Made by a program: the position numbers and the translations under genes. A stretch of 16,057 nucleotides of DNA, taken from positions 1-16,057 of the forward strand of contig JAQCNK010000097.1 in NCBI GenBank assembly GCA_028275075.1, read 5' to 3'. Every line of letters starts with the position of its first letter. The first letter of the stretch is position 1. Shown in pieces: positions 1 to 6,253 of this stretch. The notes beneath the pieces are model-generated. The model saw only the letters and a list, made by a program, of their open reading frames with translations. It was not told the DNA's origin and did no database searches. This stretch comes from Haloarcula sp. GTDB taxonomy: Archaea; Halobacteriota; Halobacteria; Halobacteriales; Haloarculaceae.

Positions 1-61
1 TTCAACAAGCGGACTACTTCACCTAACGAGCTTCGAGAGACGTTCGTTTGCGGTGCGGTTG

Positions 62-88
62 TCAGTACCGAGCTTTGTGAGGTACTGA
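62..88. terminator. Perfect 8-bp hairpin beyond the DUF7521-like gene
   Basis: TCAGTACC (62-69) and GGTACTGA (81-88) are perfect inverted repeats around an 11-base loop. The hairpin lies 30 bases past the stop of the minus-strand membrane-protein gene and no gene is visible in 1-118, so a 3'-end or terminator role is reasonable. There is no clear T-tract on the minus side. It could instead belong to a plus-strand gene ending before the window. The function is inferred. Confidence 0.4.
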
Positions 89-118
89 ATTTACGCTACC
101 CACTCTCAGACAGCGATC

Positions 119-394
119 TTACTTGTAGGTCACGAGACTATACATCACGAACAGGTAGCCAAACGTTGTCAGGCCGCTGTTGACTAGCAGGAGTGATCTG
201 GCCCCTGCAAAGTCGGTAATGAACGCGCTGATCATCGTCGCGGCGGCGCCCGCGACGGCAAGCGAAAAACCAAGCGACAGGTAAAGCATCGCCTGCCGGG
301 ACGTTTGGACGTACGCCCGCATCGCCATCCCGACCATGGTGAGTCCGGCGACGACGAACACGAGCGTAGAGATAGCATAGAGGAGTTCTATCAT
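119..394 (-). CDS. Small three-helix membrane protein (DUF7521-like)
   Basis: This is a 91-residue, very hydrophobic protein with about three membrane segments: roughly residues 4-24, 33-53 and 65-88. The segments are joined by a short basic/polar stretch (MRAYVQTSRQ) and a short loop. The reading frame can be extended to a GTG at 436. I chose the ATG at 394 because it starts directly at a hydrophobic helix (MIELLYAIS) and because a TATA-like TTTAATA at 425-431 lies at the right distance before it, inside the longer version. It follows a winged-helix regulator on the same strand by about 100 bases. Such regulator plus small membrane protein pairs are common in haloarchaea, and from memory the membrane partner resembles DUF7521. 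The function is unknown; the pairing suggests a membrane sensor or a target of the regulator. Confidence 0.75.
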   Translation of the reverse strand: MIELLYAISTLVFVVAGLTMVGMAMRAYVQTSRQAMLYLSLGFSLAVAGAAATMISAFITDFAGARSLLLVNSGLTTFGYLFVMYSLVTYK

Positions 395-424
395 CGGCAC
401 TGAAAGGTGGTAGGCCAACCCGCG

Positions 425-431
425 TATTAAA
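425..431 (-). promoter_or_regulatory. TATA-like box of the membrane-protein gene
   Basis: On the minus strand the sequence reads TTTAATA, centred about 34 bases before the ATG at 394. This gives the gene a possible promoter of its own, with a leader of only a few bases, in addition to read-through from the regulator gene. Confidence 0.4.
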
Positions 432-496
432 TTCACGCTCGTGAATATCCCTGTTGATAATAAGACCTACCGAGTTAGCATCCAGCGCCAACGGAG

Positions 497-832
497 CTAC
501 GTGTCCGAGAGCGTTCGCCACGCCTCATCGAGTTTGTTCGTGACCTCGGAGCGTTCCTCGACGTCTATCGTCAACTCTTCGTCGAAATCGATTCGGACCT
601 CATCGACATTGCGCCGGTAGACTTTGATGCGTCGGCGGTCATCGGAGAGGATGTTGTCATGGAGTTCGAGCAGATCGTGTTCGGTGAGTTCATCGATCCG
701 CCGATAGCAGGTCGCAATCGGAATCTCGAGTTCGTCACTCAGGTCTTGGGCGGAGATAGGTTCATCGGTTGCATCGAGTATCTCGGCGCTGTATTTGTTT
801 CCCAGCGTCTGGAGAAGCTCCGCGGATGCCAT
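497..832 (-). CDS. ArsR-like winged-helix transcription regulator
   Basis: This 111-residue protein has a winged-helix fold over roughly residues 5-75. An N-terminal helix (ELLQTLGNKYSAEILDA) is followed by the helix-turn-helix (ISAQDLSDELEIPIATCYRRIDEL, cited in parts) and a basic wing (ILSDDRRRIKVYRR). The acidic tail (EELTIDVEERSE) may mediate dimerisation. The start is the ATG at 832; the frame also opens at a TTG at 841, but a TATA box centred 29 bases before 832 fits a nearly leaderless ATG start. A 15-base palindrome covers that TATA box, suggesting self-repression. No metal-binding Cys/His cluster typical of metal-sensing ArsR proteins is seen. It probably controls itself and the downstream membrane-protein gene. 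Confidence 0.85.
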   Translation of the reverse strand: MASAELLQTLGNKYSAEILDATDEPISAQDLSDELEIPIATCYRRIDELTEHDLLELHDNILSDDRRRIKVYRRNVDEVRIDFDEELTIDVEERSEVTNKLDEAWRTLSDT

Positions 833-853
833 CGTTATCAAAGCATAAATTCA

Positions 854-868
854 AGCTTTAATAAAGCT
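854..868 (-). promoter_or_regulatory. Palindromic operator over the TATA box of the winged-helix gene
   Basis: AGCTTTA-A-TAAAGCT is a perfect palindrome with 7-base arms and one central base. On the minus strand it contains TTTATTAAA, correctly placed as the TATA box for the ATG at 832. A repressor bound here would block TBP. The gene immediately downstream encodes a winged-helix regulator, so autoregulation is the simplest reading. Not tested. Confidence 0.55.
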
Positions 869-945
869 ATCGGGAATTATACCACTCGATCCGGGCGACG
901 ATAGAATACCAGCCGAAGTGGCAATTTCAGGCGTTAGAAGAGTTT

Positions 946-987
946 TTAGGACTATTCTATGTCCTAATAACCGGCACACAGTCCTAA
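946..987. repeat. TTAGGAC/GTCCTAA inverted repeat plus a third copy at the KaiC stop
   Basis: TTAGGAC (946-952) pairs with GTCCTAA (961-967) across an 8-base loop. GTCCTAA recurs at 981-987, where it overlaps the stop codon of the KaiC-type gene. On the minus strand the hairpin lies just past that stop and could form a transcript end. It is followed by A rather than T on that strand, so it is not a classical T-tract terminator. Confidence 0.4.
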
Positions 988-1709
988 ATTGGCGACTCAT
1001 CTTCGTTCATCATCGAGAAAGCGCTGGCGTTCTGGTGGACTTTGATACCACCCTGATCAATCTCCATCGGATAGATATCGGTCTCGATGTCCTGCTTGCG
1101 CATCTTGGCCACCCAGGCGTACCGGCTAACGCCGGAGTCGGTCGGCGTCTGGATAAGATAGATGTTCCCGTCTGTGAGGTAGTTCTCCAGACCGATATTC
1201 GTGTCCGGAAAGACCGCTCCCTGTTCGTTGGTCATGAGGGTCGTAAGCCCGTTTGCCCGGAGGATATCGGTCAGTTTCAGCAGGTACATGCGTTTCTCTT
1301 TCTCGTCCTCGAAGAAAAGCTGGAACATCGCCAGCGAGTCCAGCACGAGACGGTCGTAGTCGTCGTCTTCGAGATCTTCAAGCAGTATTTCCAGCGAGGA
1401 GGAGAAATCGTTCTCCCGGAGGAGCACCTGCTTGTCGTACACCTTGATATCGCCGTTGTCAACGTACTCGGACCACTTATCGAAGCCGATGGATTCTGCG
1501 GCCTGTCGGAGGTCTTCCTCGTTTTCCTCGAATGAGAGGTAGATGCCTTTCTCGCCGAACATCTCGACCCCGTTGTAGATGTACTGGAGACAGAGTATCG
1601 ACTTCCCCGCCCCGGGGTTGCCACTTATCAGCGTCGTGGAATCTTTCACAATACCGCCGTTGAGAATCTCGTCGAGACCGTCGATGCCAGTTTTGGTTAG
1701 CTGTATCAT
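984..1709 (-). CDS. Single-domain KaiC-type RecA-like ATPase
   Basis: This is a 241-residue KaiC/RadA-superfamily ATPase with one domain. The Walker A motif GNPGAGKS is at residues 30-37, a catalytic Glu pair (SFEE, E61-E62) follows, and Walker B (DRLVLDS, D124) ends a hydrophobic strand. The N-terminal TGIDGLDEILNGG is a KaiC signature. The frame opens upstream at 1850, but that extension would run through the end of cheW. The ATG at 1709 begins at the conserved family start and is preferred. It lies 70 bases after the cheW stop on the same strand, so the two are probably co-transcribed, with a possible extra promoter at 1746-1752. ArlH of the archaellum motor is a distant relative, but no arl genes lie here. 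By context it may modulate taxis signalling; its substrate or partner is not visible. Family certain, role inferred. Confidence 0.9.
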   Translation of the reverse strand: MIQLTKTGIDGLDEILNGGIVKDSTTLISGNPGAGKSILCLQYIYNGVEMFGEKGIYLSFEENEEDLRQAAESIGFDKWSEYVDNGDIKVYDKQVLLRENDFSSSLEILLEDLEDDDYDRLVLDSLAMFQLFFEDEKEKRMYLLKLTDILRANGLTTLMTNEQGAVFPDTNIGLENYLTDGNIYLIQTPTDSGVSRYAWVAKMRKQDIETDIYPMEIDQGGIKVHQNASAFSMMNEDESPI

Positions 1710-1745
1710 AATGTCAGAGTTTGGTATCTGTTGATCGTTCTCGGG

Positions 1746-1752
1746 TGATAAA
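1746..1752 (-). promoter_or_regulatory. Possible internal promoter for the KaiC-type gene
   Basis: On the minus strand TTTATCA lies about 40 bases before the ATG at 1709, in the gap after the cheW stop. The spacing would give a leader of about 13 bases. The match to a TATA box is modest and read-through from cheW is equally possible. Confidence 0.3.
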
Positions 1753-1779
1753 GACTCTTGTTGCACACGATCAGGAGCG

Positions 1780-2214
1780 CTACTGGGTACTATGGACCAT
1801 TGCAGGGTCAACCCAGATGACAAACTCGTCGTCGCGCTTGACAACGCCACGAATGGAGCCCGAGTCGTTAGCTGGTGACTGGTCTATCTGTTCGGGTGAG
1901 ACCTGAACCACTTGGTACACTTCGTCGACGAGCCAGCCAGCCGCACCCTGATCCTGGACGATGTCCGGGTCGAAGACGATAATGCGTTGCCCCTGGCTGT
2001 TGTCCTGAATGCCAAAGACGGTCTTGGGGTCGACGATGGACGTCGTCCGGCCACGGAGGTCCATTACACCCTCGACGTGGGCCGGCGCGTTTGGCACTTG
2101 GGTCAGTTCCCCGATGTCGACTATCTCGGTCACGTAGCCGATGCTGACACAGTACGTCTCCTCGCCGAGTTTAAATTCGAGCACCTGGCCGGTTGTGGTT
2201 GACTGGGCTGACAT
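1780..2214 (-). CDS. cheW: CheW chemotaxis coupling protein
   Basis: This 144-residue protein is one CheW domain. It opens with the first beta strand (VLEFKLGEETYCVSIGYVTEI), then the segment QVPNAPAHVEGVMDLRG, which matches the usual CheW sequence around its conserved asparagine/glycine and arginine loops. The core strands follow (RIIVFD, AAGWLVDEV, and the last strand FVIWVD). CheW links receptors (Htr proteins) to the kinase CheA at the cytoplasmic face of receptor arrays. It is transcribed away from cheB, with a short divergent promoter region between them, and the KaiC-type ATPase gene follows on the same strand. The length is slightly short but normal for archaeal CheW. The ATG at 2214 gives a complete domain and has GGGAG close upstream as a possible ribosome site. 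Confidence 0.96.
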   Translation of the reverse strand: MSAQSTTTGQVLEFKLGEETYCVSIGYVTEIVDIGELTQVPNAPAHVEGVMDLRGRTTSIVDPKTVFGIQDNSQGQRIIVFDPDIVQDQGAAGWLVDEVYQVVQVSPEQIDQSPANDSGSIRGVVKRDDEFVIWVDPAMVHSTQ

Positions 2215-2248
2215 GGCTCCCGGTATACCAAGACGTGGACGCTGAGTG

Positions 2249-2255
2249 TATAAAA
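2249..2255 (-). promoter_or_regulatory. TATA box in the cheW/cheB divergent region
   Basis: The sequence reads TTTTATA on the minus strand, centred about 38 bases before the cheW ATG, which would give a leader of about 11 bases. On the plus strand it reads TATAAAA and could in principle also serve cheB with a long leader. A GGTATACC palindrome (2222-2229) sits between it and the cheW start. Confidence 0.55.
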
Positions 2256-2298
2256 GGGTGTGTGCTGGACTATCAACTTTGATTACGTGGGCGGAGTC

Positions 2299-2306
2299 TT
2301 TATTTT
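2299..2306 (+). promoter_or_regulatory. TATA-like box for the cheB operon
   Basis: TTTATTTT in a GC-rich setting is the best plus-strand TATA candidate before cheB. Transcription would begin near 2328-2333, at or just before a small ATG reading frame at 2333, leaving about 55 leader bases before cheB itself. Confidence 0.5.
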
Positions 2307-2332
2307 GGGCCAGTGGGGAGTTCGGCGTAGCT

Positions 2333-2383
2333 ATGCAGCTGTTCCGCTCACAAACGAGATCTACCCCACAGGGACCGAGCTGA
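2333..2383 (+). other. Possible 16-codon upstream reading frame before cheB
   Basis: An ATG at 2333, about 30 bases after the TATA-like box, opens a frame reading MQLFRSQTRSTPQGPS and stops with TGA at 2381-2383, only two bases before the cheB ATG at 2386. No good ribosome site precedes cheB. A leaderless upstream frame with coupled re-initiation would explain how cheB is translated. It may also be chance; the codons do not show the strong G/C third-position bias of the real genes. Confidence 0.3.
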
Positions 2384-2385
2384 CG

Positions 2386-3456
2386 ATGCCCGGTGGGACG
2401 CGTGCAGTGGTGGCCGACGACTCACACTTCATGCGGAGTGTCATCTCGGACATCCTCGAAGAGGGGGGTATCGAGGTCGCCACGGAGGCCAAGAACGGCC
2501 GGGAGGCGGTTGAGGCCGTCATCGCGCACGAACCCGATGTCGTGACGATGGACGTCGAGATGCCGGAGATGAACGGTATCGAGGCAACGGAGAAAATAAT
2601 GGCCGAACATCCAACGCCGGTTCTCATGCTGTCCGCGCATACGGACGAGAACGCGGACGTGACCTTCGAAGCCCTGGATAAAGGGGCAGTCGATTTCTTC
2701 CGGAAACCAGGTGGCGAGGTTTCCATGGAGATGTCGCGGCTGAAAGACCAACTCGTTGATATCGTCAAGTCGGTCGCTGAGGTCGATGTCGGGAACCAAG
2801 CGCGGTCCGCATCCCCCCAGACGGACGAGCAGACGAGTCGAGGCGGAGACGAGAGTCGGTCGTACGTCGGCGACCCGACACTCGTCATCGGTTCCTCGAC
2901 TGGCGGCCCGAAGATGGTCGAGCAGGTGATGGCAGAACTACCGGTCGCAGCGGACTTCCGGGTTCTCATTGTCCAGCACATGCCGGAGGGATTCACCGGT
3001 CGCTTCGCTGAGCGCATCGACGCCCGGAGCGACTACGACGTGCGGGAGGCGACTGGTGGCGCCCGGCTTGCCGGAGGTGAAGCACTCGTCGCCGCCGGTG
3101 ATCGCCACATGGAGATCAAGAACTATCGGAACGGCCGACTCCGAGTGAAACTGACCCAGGACCCGCCCGAGAACAGCGTCCGACCGGCCGTCGACGTGAC
3201 GATGCGGACGGCTGCCGACGTCGTCGACGACCCGCTCGTCGGTGTCATCCTCACCGGAATGGGCGGCGACGGCGCAGACGGAATCGTGCGGCTGAAAGAT
3301 GCGGGCGCACGCACCATCGCACAGGACGAAGCCACGTCTGCGGTGTACGGGATGCCCAAGCGAGCAGCCGAAACCGGCTGCGTGGATAGCGTGCTGCCCA
3401 TCGACGAAATTGCGAGTGGGATTCTCGACACGATAACGACTGAGGTGACCTCATAA
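2386..3456 (+). CDS. cheB: CheB receptor methylesterase with receiver domain
   Basis: This is a 356-residue CheB. Residues about 5-125 form a CheY-like receiver with the acidic pair D11-D12, phosphorylation site D56 (MDVEMP), S83 and K107 (FFRKPGG). A linker rich in acidic and polar residues (about 132-160) leads to the methylesterase domain. Its catalytic triad is S171 (GSSTGG), H198 (VQHMPEGF) and D295 (LTGMGGDGADG). CheB removes methyl groups from (and may deamidate) receptor glutamates when phosphorylated by CheA, resetting the signal. The frame opens upstream at 2260, but the receiver homology starts only after the ATG at 2386, and the upstream part covers the promoter. Its stop shares one base with the cheA start (TAATG). 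It is the first gene of the cheB-cheA-cheR-HEAT operon. Confidence 0.97.
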   Translation: MPGGTRAVVADDSHFMRSVISDILEEGGIEVATEAKNGREAVEAVIAHEPDVVTMDVEMPEMNGIEATEKIMAEHPTPVLMLSAHTDENADVTFEALDKGAVDFFRKPGGEVSMEMSRLKDQLVDIVKSVAEVDVGNQARSASPQTDEQTSRGGDESRSYVGDPTLVIGSSTGGPKMVEQVMAELPVAADFRVLIVQHMPEGFTGRFAERIDARSDYDVREATGGARLAGGEALVAAGDRHMEIKNYRNGRLRVKLTQDPPENSVRPAVDVTMRTAADVVDDPLVGVILTGMGGDGADGIVRLKDAGARTIAQDEATSAVYGMPKRAAETGCVDSVLPIDEIASGILDTITTEVTS

Positions 3457-5450
3457 TGGACGATCAATACTTAGATGCCTTCATCCGCGAGAGCGAGGAG
3501 GCGATAACGGAGCTGAACAACTCGCTACTCGATCTGGAATCGGACCCCGCTGACGAGGCGGCGATGGACTCCATCTTCCGGACTGCCCACACGCTGAAGG
3601 GGAACTTCGGCGCGATGGGCTTCGACGACGCGGCGAACCTCGCACACGCGATGGAAGACTTACTCGATGCCATGCGACAGGGCGAGATGCAGGTGAACCC
3701 GGACGTGATGGACCTCATCTTCGCCGGCGTCGACCAGATAGAGGTCATCGTCAACGAGATCGAGTCAGAGGGCGAGTCGACGACCAACTCCGATGAACTG
3801 GTAGCGCAGCTTCGGACTGTGCTGGAGGATGGGGCCGACGCCGCTGGCGGTGGCGGTGCGGAGTCCGCCGCGGCCAGTCCCAGTGGCGCCAGCGATATCG
3901 ATGTCGACGCTGATATCGACGCGGATGACGCCGAGGGGCGCGTGGTCCACGTGACCGTGGATGTCGGTGAGTCGGACATGCTCGGCGTGGACTCGATGCT
4001 GGCCCTGGAGAACATCGAAGACATATTCGATATCCTCGGGTTCGAGCCGAGCCGGGCCGATATCGAAGACGGCGAGTACGAGGACAGCTTCGATCTCTAC
4101 CTCGACGCGGGCGACGCTGCGACAGTCGACGCCGAACTCGGATCACTCGGCAAGATCGACTCGTTCACCGCGACGGACATCACCGACGAACTGACTGCGT
4201 CGGCCACAGAGACCGAGACAACGGCGGCCGATGCGGGCGGAGCGGCCGATAGCGGCGGGGCGGCCGATAGCGGTGGGGCGGCCGATAGCGGCGGCGAGGA
4301 GGAACACAGCGTCGACGAGATCAAGTCGGTCCGCGTGGACGTCAACCAACTCGATGACCTCCACGGGCTGGTCGAGCAACTTGTGACCAGCCGGATCAAG
4401 TTGCGTCGTTCCGTCGAGACTGAGGATCTCGACTCGGCCGGCGAGACCCTCAACGAGCTGGATAAGATCACGGCGAACCTCCAGAACACGGTGATGGATA
4501 TGCGGCTCATACCGCTGAAGAAGGTCGTCGGGAAGTTCCCTCGGCTCGTGCGCGATCTGGCCCGGGAACTCGATAAGGACATCGAGTTCGAAATAGAGGG
4601 GGAAGATATCGAGCTCGACCGGACCATCCTCACGGAGATTTCGGACCCGCTGATGCACATCCTCCGGAACTCGGTGGACCACGGTATCGAGTCACCAGCC
4701 GAACGCCAGAAGGCGGGCAAGGAGCCGACCGGGAACATCACCCTGCGTGCGTCACGCGAGCGCGACCACGTTATCATCGAGGTTGAAGACGACGGCGCCG
4801 GGCTCGATGTCGAGGGGATCAAGAACAAGGCCATCGAGAAGGGCGTCCGGTCACCGGAAGAGCTGGAGGCGATGGACGACTCCGCAATCTACGACCTCGT
4901 CTTCCATCCCGGCTTCTCGACGGCCGACGAGGTGACCGACACGAGCGGCCGCGGCGTCGGGATGGACGTCGTCCACGACACCGTCACCCAACTTGACGGC
5001 TCGGTCAACGTCGACTCCGAACCGGGCCACGGAACGACCGTTGCCTTGCGCCTGCCAGTGACGATGGCTATCGTGAAGGTGCTATTCGTCGAGGTAGGCG
5101 ACGAAGAGTACGGCGTCCCGATCAAGAACGTCGACGAGATAACCGCCACCTCGTCGGTCAAACAGGTCAACGGGACAGAGGTGATCAAGCACAACGACGA
5201 CATCTACCCGGTCATCCACCTCGACGACACGTTCGAGGTTCCGGGCGAAACGACCAACGGCGACGGGATGTTGGTCCGTATTCGGGAGTCCGAGCGCCAG
5301 GTCGCCCTGCACTGTGACTCAGTCAACAGCCAGGAGGAGGTGGTCGTCAAACCGCTGGAGGGGATCCTCTCGGGGACGCCCGGCCTGTCGGGAACCGCGG
5401 TGCTCGGCGACGGAAACATCGTTCACATCCTCGACGTGGTGACCCTATGA
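3456..5450 (+). CDS. cheA: CheA chemotaxis histidine kinase
   Basis: This 664-residue kinase has the full CheA layout. The P1 phosphotransfer domain spans about 1-110, with phosphorylated H45 in TAHTLKGNFG. A CheY/CheB-binding P2-like domain spans about 150-245. A low-complexity linker holds three AADSGG repeats (263-280). The P3 dimerisation helices follow at about 290-355. The P4 ATPase has the N box around H401-N405 (HILRNSVDHG), G1 at about 445-449 (DDGAG) and G2 at 498-502 (GRGVG). The P5 CheW-like domain runs from about 538 to the end. It autophosphorylates in receptor/CheW complexes and passes phosphate to CheY and CheB. GAGGTGA stands about 8 bases before its ATG as a good ribosome site. 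Its stop overlaps the cheR start by four bases (ATGA). Confidence 0.98.
   Translation: MDDQYLDAFIRESEEAITELNNSLLDLESDPADEAAMDSIFRTAHTLKGNFGAMGFDDAANLAHAMEDLLDAMRQGEMQVNPDVMDLIFAGVDQIEVIVNEIESEGESTTNSDELVAQLRTVLEDGADAAGGGGAESAAASPSGASDIDVDADIDADDAEGRVVHVTVDVGESDMLGVDSMLALENIEDIFDILGFEPSRADIEDGEYEDSFDLYLDAGDAATVDAELGSLGKIDSFTATDITDELTASATETETTAADAGGAADSGGAADSGGAADSGGEEEHSVDEIKSVRVDVNQLDDLHGLVEQLVTSRIKLRRSVETEDLDSAGETLNELDKITANLQNTVMDMRLIPLKKVVGKFPRLVRDLARELDKDIEFEIEGEDIELDRTILTEISDPLMHILRNSVDHGIESPAERQKAGKEPTGNITLRASRERDHVIIEVEDDGAGLDVEGIKNKAIEKGVRSPEELEAMDDSAIYDLVFHPGFSTADEVTDTSGRGVGMDVVHDTVTQLDGSVNVDSEPGHGTTVALRLPVTMAIVKVLFVEVGDEEYGVPIKNVDEITATSSVKQVNGTEVIKHNDDIYPVIHLDDTFEVPGETTNGDGMLVRIRESERQVALHCDSVNSQEEVVVKPLEGILSGTPGLSGTAVLGDGNIVHILDVVTL
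4242..4295 (+). repeat. Three 18-bp tandem repeats inside cheA
   Basis: Three in-frame copies of an 18-base unit (4242-4259, 4260-4277, 4278-4295) differ at only a few positions and encode AADSGG three times in the linker before the P3 domain. Such repeats can change in number by slippage, altering linker length without breaking the frame. Confidence 0.9.
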
Positions 5451-6253
5451 GCAGCGACGACAGACAGTTCCAGCGCCTGATCGAGTTCATCGGGTCGAAC
5501 ATGGATTTCGAGTCGGGCTTTTACAACGACGCGTACCTCGACCGTCGCATCACGGCCCGGATGCGACGAACTGACACAGACAACTACCGGACGTACAAGC
5601 AGTTGCTCAAGCGCGAGGCCGACGAGCGCGAGGCGCTGCTCGACTCACTGTCGATCAACGTCACTGGCTTCTTCCGGAACCCCGAGGCGTGGGAAGCACT
5701 GCGTCCGATACTGCAGGAGCTGACCGAGAACCACCGCACTGTCCGCCTCTGGTCAGCCCCGAGCGCCGACGGGCGAGAGCCGTATTCTGCGGCGATGCTG
5801 GCGCTCGACGATCCGGATATCAACGCCAACCGAGTCGAGGTGCTCGGGACGGACATCAACGACGACATCCTCGAAGAAGCCCGCGACGCGACCTACGAAA
5901 CGTCCCATACGACGGACATCGCAGACGAGCTTGCCCCGCTCGATGATTACGCGGAGTACGTCAACGAAGACGGGAACACCTTCACTGTCAAAGAGTCCGT
6001 CACCGAGATGGTCACGTTCGAGCAACACGATCTCATCCGCGGGCGGGCTAAGCGTGACTTCGATCTGGTGTTCTGTCGCAACCTGCTCATCTACATCGAC
6101 AGCGAATACAAGGTACCGATCTTCGAGACCATCCGCGGCTCGCTACGTGAGGGGGGGTACCTCATGATCGGGATGACCGAGACCCTTCCCGCAGAATGCC
6201 GCGAAGGCTTCGAGCCCGTCGACAAGGCACACCGAATCTACCGCCGGGTATGA
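5447..6253 (+). CDS. cheR: CheR receptor methyltransferase
   Basis: This is a 268-residue CheR. The N-terminal helical domain (about 1-70) carries the basic face DRRITARMRR that contacts receptors in bacterial CheR. The methyltransferase domain includes NVTGFFRN (N71-N78), the S-adenosylmethionine loop SAPSADGREPYS (about 103-114), GTDIND with ribose-binding D136, and LVFCRNLLIY late in the domain, followed by the GGYLMIGMTE strand. The SAM loop differs from the usual SA-x-STGEEPYS: Thr-Gly-Glu is replaced by Ala-Asp-Gly-Arg, while the following Glu (E111), Pro and Tyr are kept. It methylates receptor glutamates, opposing CheB. Both ends overlap its neighbours by four bases (ATGA), which fits translational coupling within the operon. 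Confidence 0.96.
   Translation: MSSDDRQFQRLIEFIGSNMDFESGFYNDAYLDRRITARMRRTDTDNYRTYKQLLKREADEREALLDSLSINVTGFFRNPEAWEALRPILQELTENHRTVRLWSAPSADGREPYSAAMLALDDPDINANRVEVLGTDINDDILEEARDATYETSHTTDIADELAPLDDYAEYVNEDGNTFTVKESVTEMVTFEQHDLIRGRAKRDFDLVFCRNLLIYIDSEYKVPIFETIRGSLREGGYLMIGMTETLPAECREGFEPVDKAHRIYRRV

Noticed and set aside
918..1535. Long plus-strand frame opposite the KaiC-type gene
   Set aside because: It is the antisense shadow of a gene with clear Walker motifs; its own translation has no recognisable domain.
984..1709. ArlH (FlaH) of the archaellum motor
   Set aside because: It is also a KaiC-like ATPase, but no other arl/fla gene is nearby and the gene is paired with cheW.
2260..2385. 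Upstream extension of cheB to 2260
   Set aside because: It runs through the promoter, and the receiver domain begins only after 2386.
3464..4834. Long minus-strand frames opposite cheA, rich in Ser and Arg
   Set aside because: High G/C third positions keep antisense frames open; their composition (Ser/Arg/Pro-rich, not acidic) is unlike haloarchaeal proteins.
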